Below are positions 28,508 to 40,634 of a DNA stretch of 64,000 nt, in pieces (position 1 is the first letter of the stretch; each line of letters opens with the position of its first letter). Where the stretch lies: positions 1-64,000 of the forward strand of contig CAJNOQ010000074.1 of NCBI GenBank assembly GCA_905250885.1. The letters are read 5' to 3'. This stretch comes from Didymodactylos carnosus. Its lineage: Eukaryota > Rotifera > Eurotatoria > Philodinida > Philodinidae. Made by a program: the position numbers and the translations under genes. The notes below the pieces were generated by a model, which worked only from the letters and a program-made list of their open reading frames with translations, did not search any database and was not told the DNA's origin.

Positions 28508-29534
28508 ATATAAATAAATTATTTCAACTGTAAGACAACTCAAAACAGAACAGTTAAAACATCAATAAGACTGTTTAGATTTTATTATAGAATGTACGAG
28601 TATCATTTCTCGCACATATATGTTTTGAACAATTCGAAAAATATAGCTGATATACAGTTAATAGAGGGATATTTTGCGCGTACGTAATTTTCTGAACAAT
28701 TAAAACTAAACGGCATGCAAAACTTTTTTTTGTAAGCAGCAAATAAGAAGAGTGATTCAGACTCTTTAGTGTATGTAATATTCAAATTTAAACTCTTTTA
28801 TGCATTTAACATATATGTGACATTGGATGGCATTGGATGAAATAGAAGAATGAAAAGTAAACTGCACATGGAGGGAGCAAAGTACAAAGCGACAGTGATT
28901 GATTATGTTTATCTCACTATTCACAAACCTAATGTTTTTGAGATAAAAAAGAGATTAACAAAACAGAATATCAGGTCTTGTATGTAGAATTATCTGTTTT
29001 TCGTTTACTTTTGTTCTAATTGTCAACTATTCATCTCTAAGAAGAATTTATACCATTGTAGTTTGAAAGTACATTTAAAATATAAAATGTAACAGTCCGT
29101 TTCTTTCCATATTCCATTGCTCAAAATTATTTTCGCAATTCTATCCGTACTATTGGAGTACCATTTTAGTAGACATTTCCAGGTCATTTATACTGATCCA
29201 TTAACGGACCCTTAATGGTGCAAAAACAGCGTAAGGATGGGTTGTTAACGTTAACATAAACTGTCAGTTTCAAGAACGTCAATCAAGGATCTAAAAACGA
29301 ACCATTTATCATTAGAGTGTCAGAATGGAGTCCATTTTATATACCGTACACGGACCGTTTTTAGACAGTTTTCTGTCGATGGAAAAACGGTCAGTGTGCT
29401 GATTTTATTTTTTGTTTCTTTTTTTGTTTTCTTTTTCAAGATGGCAGTGTGTATTACAGAACTAAAACTTTTACGGATTTCCTGTTCAAAAATTGTGCTT
29501 TTTTTCATTTATAGGAGATTTATTGACGAAATCA
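28508..29534. other. Non-coding upstream of TOM70
   Basis: AT-rich; holds the TOM70 5' flank. No repeat or gene recognised. Confidence 0.4.
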
Positions 29535-29960
29535 GTTCAGTTTAGTTCTGAATGAATGAATGAATGATTTATTCACGAAAAGTGAGTCATAAAAGGTCCC
29601 CGACCTATAATAACAATGACTCGGGCCAAACAACAGCAAAAAGAGTCTATAAACAGAAAAATAAAATAAAAAACAAAAAAGTAAACTAGTATACGAATCA
29701 GAGAGATAGAAAAGAAAGAATAAAACTACAATAAAATAAGAGTTCTTGTTATTGTATCTCGCCAGTTGACAAAAACTCTATTTGTTTGCCTCTAGATTGA
29801 AAACAAAAATCTTTTCTTCTTTTCGATAGTTCCAGTAGTGTGATTGAGTGCCTGTAAAAGGTTATTCCATGATTTAGGTGAGGGATGCAAAATTGATAGT
29901 ATAAAAACTTCCTTTTTGGAAGTATTTGGGATCTCTTTAACGTGGTGCTAACAACTATGT
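29535..29960 (-). mobile_element. LINE 3' fragment with (ATTC)n tail, minus strand
   Basis: Read on the minus strand, 29960-29800 gives KKEVFILSILHPSPKSWNNL, then LQALNHTTGTIEK, the post-RT WNxL motif of CR1/Jockey-like LINEs; a second frame over the same bases gives PKYFQKGSFYTINF, so frame has been lost. The 3' UTR then runs to GTGAATAAATC and a short ATTC tandem (29549-29562 on the plus strand as TGAATGAATGA). Such simple-repeat tails are usual for L2/CR1-type elements. The copy is short and dead. Confidence 0.5.
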
Positions 29961-30141
29961 GAATGTGTTTTAATTGTGTAAATTAGTCTTATGTTTTGAT
30001 TAAGGTTAATAGTTGATCGGCTTGAGGCATTTCTATTAATTAGATCCGTAACTTATGAAATACTTATACAGCTTTTAATCACTGATTTTTTCCAGATATT
30101 CTTGCTATTGTAAATTGCATTATCACAGAAAAACTTCCATC

Positions 30142-32089
30142 ATGAGGCGTTCGCTGTCACTTCTTTCACGATTATCACCAGTAAGTTTCAAAATCCTTTC
30201 TATATTTTACTCACATATTTGGATATTGTTTATTTGTTTCTCTAGAAATCATCTACTACACAATGCAAAAGTTCTTCGAGTACAGAACCAAAATCAACGG
30301 GTGGTTTACATTTTGGTAAGTAGAATTTCGTTCTCTCACCATATTTTAGTGAAAGGATATTGTACTTTTTCTAGAGATCACTGATGAACAGAAAGAAATG
30401 CAAGCATTAGCAAGAAAATTCGCTAAAGAGGAAATAATCCCTGTAGCTGCTCATTACGACAAAACCGGTGAATATCCATGGCCAATAATTAAGAAACTTC
30501 ATCCTCTTGGTTTAATGAACACGCACATACCACAAGAATATGGTTCGTATGTGTGTGGTGTTTTTTTTCTAATACTAGAAAAATTTGTCCTACTTCTTAG
30601 GTGGTGTCGGTCTTGGCATACTTGATGCATGCATTATTACTGAAGAACTCGCCTATGGTTGTACGTATATTTAATTTTAATTCTATGTTTATTTTGAAGG
30701 TCTACATCATTTTCTATGTTTTAGGTTCAGGTATCCAGACCGCTGTTGAAGCAAATTCACTGGGGGTGATAATGCATATCAATTAAACTCTTCCTCACCT
30801 TCTAATGTTGACGTTATTTCTTTAGATGGCGCCTGTAATAATAGCTGGAAATGATGAACAAAAGAAACGATTTCTTGGTCGATTGATTGAAGAACCTCTG
30901 ATGTGTGGTTATTGCGTCACGGAACCTGTAGCAGGTTCTGATGTAGCTGGAATAAAAACACGTGCCGAAAAAAAAGGTGATGAATATATTGTTAATGGTC
31001 AGAAAATGTGGATAACGAATGGCGGTGTGGCGAACTGGTTCTTTTTATTAGCACGTACAAATTCCGATCCAAAAGTTCCTGCTTCAAAAGCATTCACAGC
31101 TTGTGAGTGTTTTTTTAAATAATCATTTGATAATATAAATTGATTTTAAATTTCTTTTAGTTGCCATCGAAGCTGATTCTCCCGGTTTAACACGTGGAAG
31201 AAAAGTGAGTTATGATGTGAAAAATTTTCAACTTAAATTGATTTTATACGTTGTATTTGTTTAGCATGATAACTAAATTTTTTTGATCGAATCTAATTCT
31301 ATATACAATAGTTTGACAAATTTATTTTCTTAGTAGGAATGGAATATGGGACAGCGTGCAAGTGATACGCGAGGAATAACATTTGAAGATATGAGAGTGC
31401 CAAAAGAAAATGTACTGGGTAGTGAAGGATCTGGCTTTAAAGTTGCTATGCAAGTTTTTGATTTAACTCGTCCACCAGTAGCGGCTGGTGCCGTTGGCTT
31501 AGCACGACGTGCAATGGATGAAGCAACAGCGTATTCATTACAACGAAAAACAATGGGAAAATTGATTGCAGAAGTAGGTACTCATTACTGTCTTTTTTAT
31601 AATTTATTGTCAATACGTTTATTATATATTTTAGCATCAAGCTATTGCATTTATGTTAGCAGATATGGCTATTGGAATCGAAGCGGCACGTCTCTGCACG
31701 TAAGTCGATTGTTTAGATTGTTATTGTTGTCTGTATCAATTTTTTTTCTTTATCTAGCTATATGGGTGCATGGCAAAATGATCGTGGTGAAAAAAATACA
31801 TATCTGGCATCAATTGCAAAAGCATTAGCTGCTGATGTAGCAAATAAATGTGCTACAGACGCTGTTCAGGTATGAATTAAATAATCATTATACTTTATTT
31901 TCATAATAAATTAATATCTATATTTTCTATTCACAGATATTTGGTGGCAATGGGTTTAATACAGAATATCCAGCTGAGAAATTAATGCGTGATGCTAAAA
32001 TATATCAAATTTATGAAGGTACATCACAAATTCAACGTTTAATTATTTCACGTGACATATTATCAAGAGCAAAATTAACAAACCAATAA
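30142..32089 (+). CDS. ACADM: Medium-chain acyl-CoA dehydrogenase, mitochondrial
   Basis: FAD enzyme of mitochondrial beta-oxidation that forms the trans-2,3 double bond in C4-C12 acyl-CoAs and passes electrons to ETF. Eleven exons: 30142-30180, 30246-30315, 30375-30542, 30601-30660, 30725-30765, 30826-31102, 31161-31204, 31337-31573, 31635-31699, 31758-31869, 31937-32089 (421 aa, the same as human). The Arg/Ser/Leu-rich first 30 residues look like a mitochondrial presequence. The family signature [11 protein letters not shown] is present (human has G for the V); KMWITNGG and [11 protein letters not shown] follow. The catalytic base is Glu398 in [11 protein letters not shown], the MCAD position rather than the long-chain or isovaleryl position. 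Exon 5 (41 nt) and exon 1 (39 nt) are very short. A poly(A) signal is at 32572. Confidence 0.97.
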
Positions 32090-32571
32090 GTTAATATACC
32101 AAGCATATCGGTTAAATTTATATTTTTTATATGCTTTTGATGCCGTCTATGGAATATTTCTTTGATCAACTGATCGTTAAGGTAATTTATTATTGTATGT
32201 ATGGCAGAGAAACAAAAGACTACTAGATTAGTAGAAGTTTACAATTTATTTGATGTTTTTATTAGTTTTTTGTTAATTTCTAAAAATTCCCTATGGTTTT
32301 TTTCTACATCGTGTTTATTCTCCAGACGAACTTTTTTTTGTTTCAAAGATAATTTCGTGTTTGTTTTTTTGTTCTGGTTATATTTTGCTGGTTGGAACTG
32401 TGATAGATCTAAGTTTAATTTTATATATACGATGACGACGATGATTCAAAATCTGTTGCTTGCGCAAAAAATTGTAGCGTTTTTCCATTCAATTGTTAAC
32501 TTGCAATATTTAGATTTTCTCTTTTATCTGTTTTTACAGCTGGTTAAATCAACTTATCATTTTTAGATGTA

Positions 32572-32577
32572 AATAAA
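32572..32577 (+). promoter_or_regulatory. Poly(A) signal, probable end of ACADM transcript
   Basis: AATAAA about 480 bp after the stop; the frame at 32201-32566 lies in this 3' UTR and has no coding signature. Confidence 0.4.
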
Positions 32578-34316
32578 GATAAATAATTCTTCACATAATA
32601 TAGTCGTACTTTCTGCTGAGTTTATTGGCACTGATCCTTCTTGTTTAATGATTTGATGTATTTTTATGATTTAATCATTTTTTATCTAGTCAACAATCTT
32701 GTTCCACTAAACAAATACTTTTAATTTTAAAATTTCGAAAAATGTTTTTAACTGCTGCCCTTTATTGCTCATGAGCGTATGTATTTAAAAAAAAGTAAAT
32801 ATACCATATTTATCATTTGTTAATATCAAATAAATCGAAAGCAATGGATTAATACTTCTTTAAATGCTAGTCATTATGCAAATTATATATTAAGGAATTT
32901 GACGTTTTTATGATACACTATTTTTACTATGGTTTATATCTAACTAATTAGAACAGACGTTTTATGCTTTGGATTACATGTACTTTTCTTTCGATATACT
33001 AATGATAAGCTTCTTTTACACGCTATTTTCAAATAATTCTAATTGTATGCGTATAAACGTTTAAAAAATATGTCACTAGAATCATAAAGGAACAAAAACA
33101 AAGATGGTGTGTTCTTTCTTTAAATGATAAAAAATAATGCTTTCAATTATCATCGATCTAATCCGCCGAATGAAAGGAAGAATAATAGATCTTTTATATG
33201 TCTAAGTCATAATTTACCACACAACAACAACAACAAAAGAGAAACAAGAAATCCATCAGGTGGGAGAAAATCTTTTCATTGAAAAGAGTCCAACGGTTAT
33301 TTCAGCGGGAGTGATTAAAATAAAAAGGTCGTATAAACACCTAGTAAAAAAAAAAAGAAATTGATAAAACAATAGAAACACTCATATTACATTTTTGAAG
33401 CTGTTGTAACTTCGAAGCGTCGTTTCTTCTACTTGTAGTATTCAATCATGTTTTCCTTTGAAGATGAGGGTATGTTTTTTCAATGATTTTTTTGACGCAT
33501 GTAATTAATAGACGGATGAAATAGAGGTATATGACTTTGTATTACATCTACTAGTGTAAACATTTTCTTAAAACTTATCAGTACTAATTCGCACTCATCA
33601 ATTTCTAGTTTGTAAATATTAACTGATCATGATTATTCTAAAGTGTAACGTGTGTGTTCTTCTATTTTCATAACTTTTTATTAATTAATCATGGATGAGT
33701 TCGAATGATTAGTAATTTTCATCTAGGATATAGAGCCGAAAATTTTGAATAAGTTAAATAGAAATTAAAAAGGTTTTATACCAAACTATAAACTACAAAT
33801 ATGTACGCTTGATTTTGAGTTCAACCAATTTAGCTGGACTGGCTATAATTACCTCATGCCACTCTACTCTTAGATACGTTTCAATGAATAGAAAAACAAA
33901 ATTGATGATGCGAGAAAAAAAAAACGCAAAGACAATACAGATTTGTTTACAGTATATATGATATCTACTTTTGAAAAATAAAAAAATAGAAGATCTATCG
34001 ATTTTTGTGTATCTGTGAACATCATTGATGGCAATAAAAAATAAAACATGGAACATTGCAGGTAAATTAGAGTAGAATTTTGTTGTTATTATTTTCTGAT
34101 TGAATTGAAAGCAAAGTTAGTCAGGAAAATTTGATACTGGACATGTTAATCTTACCGTATGTGTGGTAATCGAATAATTATTGAAATCAAATACTCTTCT
34201 GAGGATTAATGGATAATTTTCTTTCCAAGATAATTGTAAATTTCCACACACATCTAAACCCATTGCTATAATTTCAGGTACGACCAAGTTATTCTCAAGT
34301 TAACACATAATTGTTT
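32578..34316. other. Non-coding, nothing recognised
   Basis: AT-rich sequence with A- and T-runs only. Confidence 0.4.
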
Positions 34317-34994
34317 CAGGGCATGGTCAGCTAAGTCTACTACTGCAAGAGAATTCTGCGGCGTTTTTTCTTCATTTTATTGTGTCGATATATACCAAAC
34401 TGAAGCACGCAGAGAGTTGTGAGACGTCTTAAATTGAAGGAAAAAGTCTTGTGAACATTTTCAGACGTATCGACACTCTAGAAAATGCCTCTTGCTGAAG
34501 GTCTTAATAAAACATGGAGTATTACCTTTCGATTCTGAAGAATTTAAATTTTTGAAAAGTAGTACTCAATGTTTTATTAAGATCTCCAGAAAGAGGTGAT
34601 AAAATAACACTAAAAATCGAATAATTATTCGTTTTAACTTTACTTCATGTTAAGTGTCTCTATTGTCTTGAAAATGAAAATGAAAATTTTCGACGTCGAC
34701 TTTATTTTTATAAAAAGATTTTTAATTTTAATTAAATAAATATGAATCTAAAAGCAGCTGCTGGCACTATTTTATCAATTCTAAAATTTCTACCCCTGAA
34801 CAAGTATAATGATTCAGAAAAGAGCATTTTCTAGAATGCAGATGCGTCTTAAAATGTTCACACGATTTTTCTCTTCAATTTAAGATGTCTCGCAACTCTT
34901 TGCGTGGCTCGTTTTGGTATATATTGCCACAACAAAATGAAGAAAAACGTCTCCCGGAATTCACTTACAGTAGCAAAGTTAGCTGGCCACGCTG
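34317..34994. mobile_element. Foldback element with about 175-bp arms
   Basis: The left arm (from CAGGGCATGGTCAGCTAA at 34317 to about 34495) pairs with the right arm (about 34820-34994, ending TTAGCTGGCCACGCTG). Identity is about 80%, so this is an older copy. Inside, a second hairpin pairs TCTTAATAAAACAT near 34502 with ATGTTTTATTAAGA near 34570. The CAG..CTG ends suggest a hAT-type MITE, but no 8-bp duplication was found. Confidence 0.65.
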
Positions 34995-37900
34995 TTCACT
35001 GGATTCTGCTTTTTCTAAGACTCGTATAGGTTTAACTATTTTTCCTATATATTTTATCTGATTTAATTATTTGCAGATGACCTTGGATTTCAAAGATTCT
35101 TTATCTGTTAATGATCACTATAAAACATGAATTTTGTTTGAAAACACATATAACCGCAAGAAATATCATCGACATTTCCACCCAAATCTTAAATTTGGCA
35201 ATTTTCTGATACATTTAGTGCGAGAAGCATTAGAAAGAAGAGAAAAATACAAAATAGATACATTATATATATTAGAAACACCAGCTATATACTAGATGGT
35301 CTATGTGGATCTGCTCTTTTTTTTCTTCTCATTTCATTGCACGTGAAGAAATACTAATACCAACAAACAAACAAACAAAACAACAAACCTTTGTGCGTCT
35401 AGTAATTTCATGGCATTTTTTTGTGTATATGTTGTATGTTGTCAGAAATTGTTACTTTGTCATATTCTCTTGATTATGATTCCCTATTCGCTTCTATTAA
35501 TAAAACAAAGACTTTCTATTATACATATTTCTTTTCTGTTCTCACATAAACAAAAACACAACTAATGTGCCATGGCAAATATTTTTGTTTTTTTTATTTT
35601 TAGGAAAAAATTACAGTAACCACCACATCGTTTGTATCTGTCCAAATCTCCCTGTTTTTATCTTCATTTTCTTCCTTCATTTGTCATTTATTATCCTCAT
35701 TTTTCAAGTACAAGTCTTGTCTTCTTCTTAGAGTGTATTTCTTTTACATGGACAATTGTTGTACTGTAATTTAAATGAAAAATTCGATATTAGAAAAATT
35801 ACATATCAAACAATACGGTAAGATATACCTGACAAAATACGACATCTCATTCCGTTCATATATTATCCGTGAAAAAATTTTTTGATCATTAAAGGAGACG
35901 TGATTGTATGGATCATGTAAAAAGATAGACTCATTTTACTCAGCAGGATTACAATAAAAGATAGTACTAACATAATTGTGGTGTTTTTCAGAGATCGGAT
36001 CTCAAACAACTATGCTGTTTTTGAATATCAGTTTTTTTAGCACATTTTTTAGACACTCTTGAATAATTTGAGACTCTTCGTCGAAAAAAACGCCGAATCG
36101 GATAAATTTACATGAAAAGTGAAATAATTAAATCCCTTACGTTTTTTTTTATCCTAGAAACTTCCCACGTAAAGTGTGTCTATCTCATTTGTACAGGTTT
36201 TTTGTTGAAGGTAACTGAAAAATAATTTTTCGCAAAGCGAATGAGAGGTGTTTCTTTTCTTCGTTCACTAATTCCGGAAAGGAGAGAGCAACCGATAAGT
36301 CTGCTACTACAACAGATATGTACATTTTCTAAACTTGACTAAGGTTTGAAAGTAACAATAGAAGAGGAAGCCTAGTGTTTTCTCCTAAATAGACTTTCTT
36401 TCTGTTTTAGTTTAAATTTTCGATGTACTCTTTTTTTGTATATTATAAGAGCAAAAATATCTCCATTTGAATGAAAATTTATTCTTGGATTTCGTTTCTT
36501 CTTTCAAACGTATGACTGTTGTTTTCAAATAATCACACAGGTGTATGGGAGAATTATAAACACCTCGAAGTCATTTTATGCGTGCATATATCATTATCGT
36601 CACTCTATTGAAATACGAATTGAGTTAAATTCGCGAGTATGATACGATTGTTAATATTGAAGACAAAACGGTGGCAGATATATGAGAGAATTAGGTCAAT
36701 AAAAATTATTTTCCATTTGACCTACAAAAAATGAAATGTCGATAGTTCATTAGACAGACAAAACTGTGAGCAGGAAACAAAGAGTATAGACGATGAGTTG
36801 GCTTCGTGGATGTTCTAGTAGGTAAAATATATTGTAACTCTAACACTCTAAAAGTCTAGAGGCTAAGATATTTTTGATCTCAAAGCTATATTTACGAAAT
36901 ACACCGTAGTGTAGAGTTTCAATATGATGTGATAAATAAGAGACAGAAATTCAACAAATAACAGAATTTTGAGTTATTCTATGAATAAAAAAGTAAAAAA
37001 ACAAATGAGATTTAGTAGGAAAAGATAAACAGTTTAGTTAACTTTTAATCTACTGAATGATGAATCAAATGAAATGCATTGAGATCACTCACATTTCTAT
37101 CACATACATGTACAATATTTTTAATTCTTGACTTCGAACCTGATTACACTGCACCAAGTCTTATAGAAGTGAGCTGGAGTATGTTGTTATCATGCACCAT
37201 TAACTTTCTTCCTTTTCAATTTCTTAATTTATTTCTTGCTATTTTTTACTTCCAAGTTCTAAACACCTAAAACTTAAAAATCAAGCGTGCATTATTCAAA
37301 AGGACTAATTCTCGTTATCTTTTAATGGTGTGTATTTGCTTTATTTAATTCATTATTCTGTGGATAAATGAACCTGGTATTCGATCCATTGAGCCGTTAT
37401 ATATTTTAAGGCTTAGAAGATTACAACAGACAGATGGTATACAAAACTAAAGAGATTTGAGACCAAACTAAGTAAAATGATTTCGACACTTTGAGTTTTA
37501 CTGATTCAGTGCTCAATTTATTTAATTAATGGAGATGATTGTTCATTTTAATATTAACAAGACGGAAATTTCTTCGCCCTGATTGTAGTCCTTGAATTTC
37601 TAAAGTTTCTGAGCAATAGTGCTATAAGAGAAAAAATTCGTGTGTCTATTTCTTTTATCAAATAGGAGTTAGCTAGTTCGTTCTTGAGCAATATTATCCA
37701 CCATCTTTGATATAATTCTACAGTCCGTTGCTGTAGCATTTTCTTTTAATACTTTGTCCATGAACAATTTTATTTGTAATTATGAATATATTAAGAGTAG
37801 AATCAAAAGTGCGCCGTTCATTACATAAATCGCAATATCGATCTCGTTGCCGCATTCTCTCTATGACAAATAATCAGAGCTCCAAGAATTTTATTAGTAT

Positions 37901-38389
37901 TGTTAAATTTCAATTATTAAATAAAGGTAAGTAATCATTTTATGAGTTTTGTAAATGAATGGAAGAATACAGTTTGATCCTATGAGATTTTGATGTCATG
38001 GAGTACAGGATAGACAGTAAATCACACTTAGCATGCTCGTTGACCACTCTAGAAGAGAATTGAATAAAATATTAGAATAATTTTAGCTTAAATATTTCTT
38101 TTACAAATAAGTTATTGTAAATGGAATGCTTTATGTTGCTTCTGTTTTATCACACTGTAACTGTCTCACTCGAACAGTAGACAATTTTGACTTATAATGT
38201 AGAGATCACAGAGTTTTTTTCTAAAGTAAATCTTTCTTTCATGGATTATTATTGTTCTCTAATAATAACAATACTCTCTTAACGTGATAAAATGTGTTTT
38301 TAAAATGCATCAGTATTTTAAAAAAATCTCTGTAAGAGCAAAAAATTTTCGTGCAGAATTATTTCTCTTAAAAATTATTGTTTTACACA
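34995..38389. other. Non-coding, nothing recognised
   Basis: 3.4 kb of AT-rich sequence without a supported exon, RNA gene or repeat. Frames such as 37079-37270 are short and unconvincing. Confidence 0.4.
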
Positions 38390-38698
38390 TCCCAAGCAAA
38401 AATCGCCTGTGGGAAAAATCTAGATACATTTCGTCTGTAATCGGGCGGTACACGACTAGTTGTTGTCTAGATTACTAGTTGGAAAAGGGACTTTTAACTC
38501 GATGCGTCTGTATGTGCAACTAGCCATAGTGAAATCGAGCAATTATCCGGCGATAAATCGATAGTTGCAACTGAGGAGAAATCTATCAATCGTCCGATTA
38601 CTACATTTCCACTGTCGTTAACAAATAATTGCAATCAAGTAAAAATCTAGTAATCTCGATAAATCAAACGATACTAGATTATTTTTGCATGCTTGGGA
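38390..38698. mobile_element. MITE with TCCCAAGCA ends, full copy (309 bp)
   Basis: Terminal inverted repeats TCCCAAGCA (38390) and TGCTTGGGA (38698). Just inside the left end the sequence GGGAAAAATCTAGATACATTT begins a body found again, truncated, at 53535-53690, so the family is mobile. The interior holds many short inverted words (CTAGATTACTAG, CTAGTAATC). Superfamily not settled; no transposase. Confidence 0.75.
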
Positions 38699-40391
38699 TG
38701 ATTCGATGCAGTTTTATGCGGTGGTTACGAATGAATCAACTTGCGTTATTTTTTGTTTTCGAAAACAAAAGTTTAGAAAATGAAATTGCAAGTTCATTTT
38801 TCTACCCTCGAATTTTTATGAGAAATGAAATAGATAAGATTATCGGAAACTCCTTAGTTAAAAAAATGAGCTAATTTCTTAAGCACTTTTGCCCCGAAGT
38901 TAGAATTTTTTTTGTTAGATTAGACTAGCATCTTTTGTAGAACAATGATTTTGTGTCCTATTGCTTTGAAACCCTAATTTTTTAGGACGATAGATGGACC
39001 TGATAACGAAATTTATTTTGTCGTAACTAGATATGAAAAAATCGCATCTTAGTTTATTTTTGATCCAATGTCTGTATCATTGCTCACTGTGGCTTGAAGG
39101 CATAAATTTTCGTTAACTAAATTATGTTCGTTATTCAAACGTTGATGAGAACATTAGTTTCGTCTACTTCCATCTTTATATCATCACTAGTACATAGATA
39201 TAGAGGACGATTATCACAAGGACTTGTTGTTAAGCCACATGACTGCACTTATTTTGTCGATCGTACTCAATCTTAATGACTACAAAATTATTAACAGATC
39301 TAGTGGTCTAGATCATGAGTCACGAGTCTTTCTATTATAATCAAATTTCCGTTTGCAATGAGAAGTACTACAGGAATCTTGTTTAGTCATTGAAAATAAG
39401 AATGCAGTACGAATGAGTTTTATGAAAATGTATTATGTTAATAATAGTGATTGTTCGTAATCGAAAAAAAGCAACACGATAAAACAAGAAAAAGTGACTA
39501 TAAAAACATTTTGATGATAATAATAGAAGAAAAGTTGTGGTTTGTTCCTTTTTTATTTTTCGAAAATATAAAAACTTTATGTTATTCTATTCAGAACAAC
39601 ATAATTGATTATAAAGATCAACAAAAATAGAAAGAAACCTTCATGCACACGCGTAGATATATTATATTTACAGCTGTCGCACCATACGGTTGGAGAGGAG
39701 AGACTTCCATTAATAGTTAGAAGCAATATGTGAGTATTTGTATTTTAGTAATAAAGAAAAAAAACTTTTCGAAAAATGAAATAGAGAATGATGAAAATAA
39801 TGTTAGTAATCTGGAAAAAAACGAAAAGACATATAGATGACTAATAAAAAGGTAATAGAAATAAATAACAAAAATTTAGTGTCACAACACAAACCAATAA
39901 CAAGAAATTATAATTAAAGGATAACGAAGAGAGACGACAGGCATTCACCATATTGTTTTGCCATAATTCATGGACTTTTTATTCTTCTTTTTTCCCATAA
40001 CTAAAAGCGATTTATTCATATGTATTGATTTTTAATAGAACATCAAATATTATTAGATAGAAAAGATACGATGATAATCATCATCTTTTAAGGATAGTAG
40101 CATAAAGATCAAGTGCAACAAACCTTGAAAAACCTATAAGAAGAAGAAAATTGTTTCCGTGACACTGTAACAATTGAATGACTCTTTCATCGTGTCTCTT
40201 TTCTTCTTCGTCTTTCTCTCTTTTCCATCCATTACTCGTGAGTTAAACTTACAATTACATACACACACACACTCACACATACCAAACATACCTATTTCTC
40301 TTTCAATCTCTCTCTTCCCCTCTCTATATTCGTTAAATGTTACCGCGATATTTATTGTTGAATTTAATGAAAATAAGATAATAATAATACA
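38699..40391. other. Non-coding; (CA)n run near 40258-40277
   Basis: Upstream flank of the ninjurin gene. A short CACACACA microsatellite and TC-rich stretches lie within 150 bp of the start codon at 40392 and may be 5' UTR or promoter sequence; no core element can be named. Confidence 0.4.
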
Positions 40392-40634
40392 ATGGACAAT
40401 TTAAATAATGATGACAATAATGAGGTGTCAAGTCCAACGAAATTAATTACAAAGTTATATTATCCTGAGTCATTATATCCAAATTCTTCATCATTCTTTG
40501 TAGGCCGTACGAATCAACAGCAACCTACACAACAAATGACGTCAATTGAAATAGATTCACCACATTATCCAGATGTGCCAACATCAAAAACTGCTGAAAT
40601 CGAGATTATTGATCGTGGACGAGCAATTACACCG
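40392..40634 (+). CDS. Ninjurin alternative first exon A (81 aa)
   Basis: Opens MDNLNNDDNNEVSSPTKL and ends RGRAITP before a strong GTAAGT donor, in phase 0 with the exon at 44345. It is disordered, Ser/Pro/Gln/Asn-rich and would be cytosolic or extracellular N-terminal sequence, far longer than a usual ninjurin N-terminus. The intron to 44345 is 3.7 kb and holds a hAT-type MITE. It could instead belong to an unseen separate gene, but no other acceptor with a coding exon was found. Confidence 0.6.

Noticed and set aside
32201-32566. 121-aa plus-strand frame after ACADM
   Set aside because: Phe/Leu-rich translation of a T-rich 3' UTR, ending just before a poly(A) signal.
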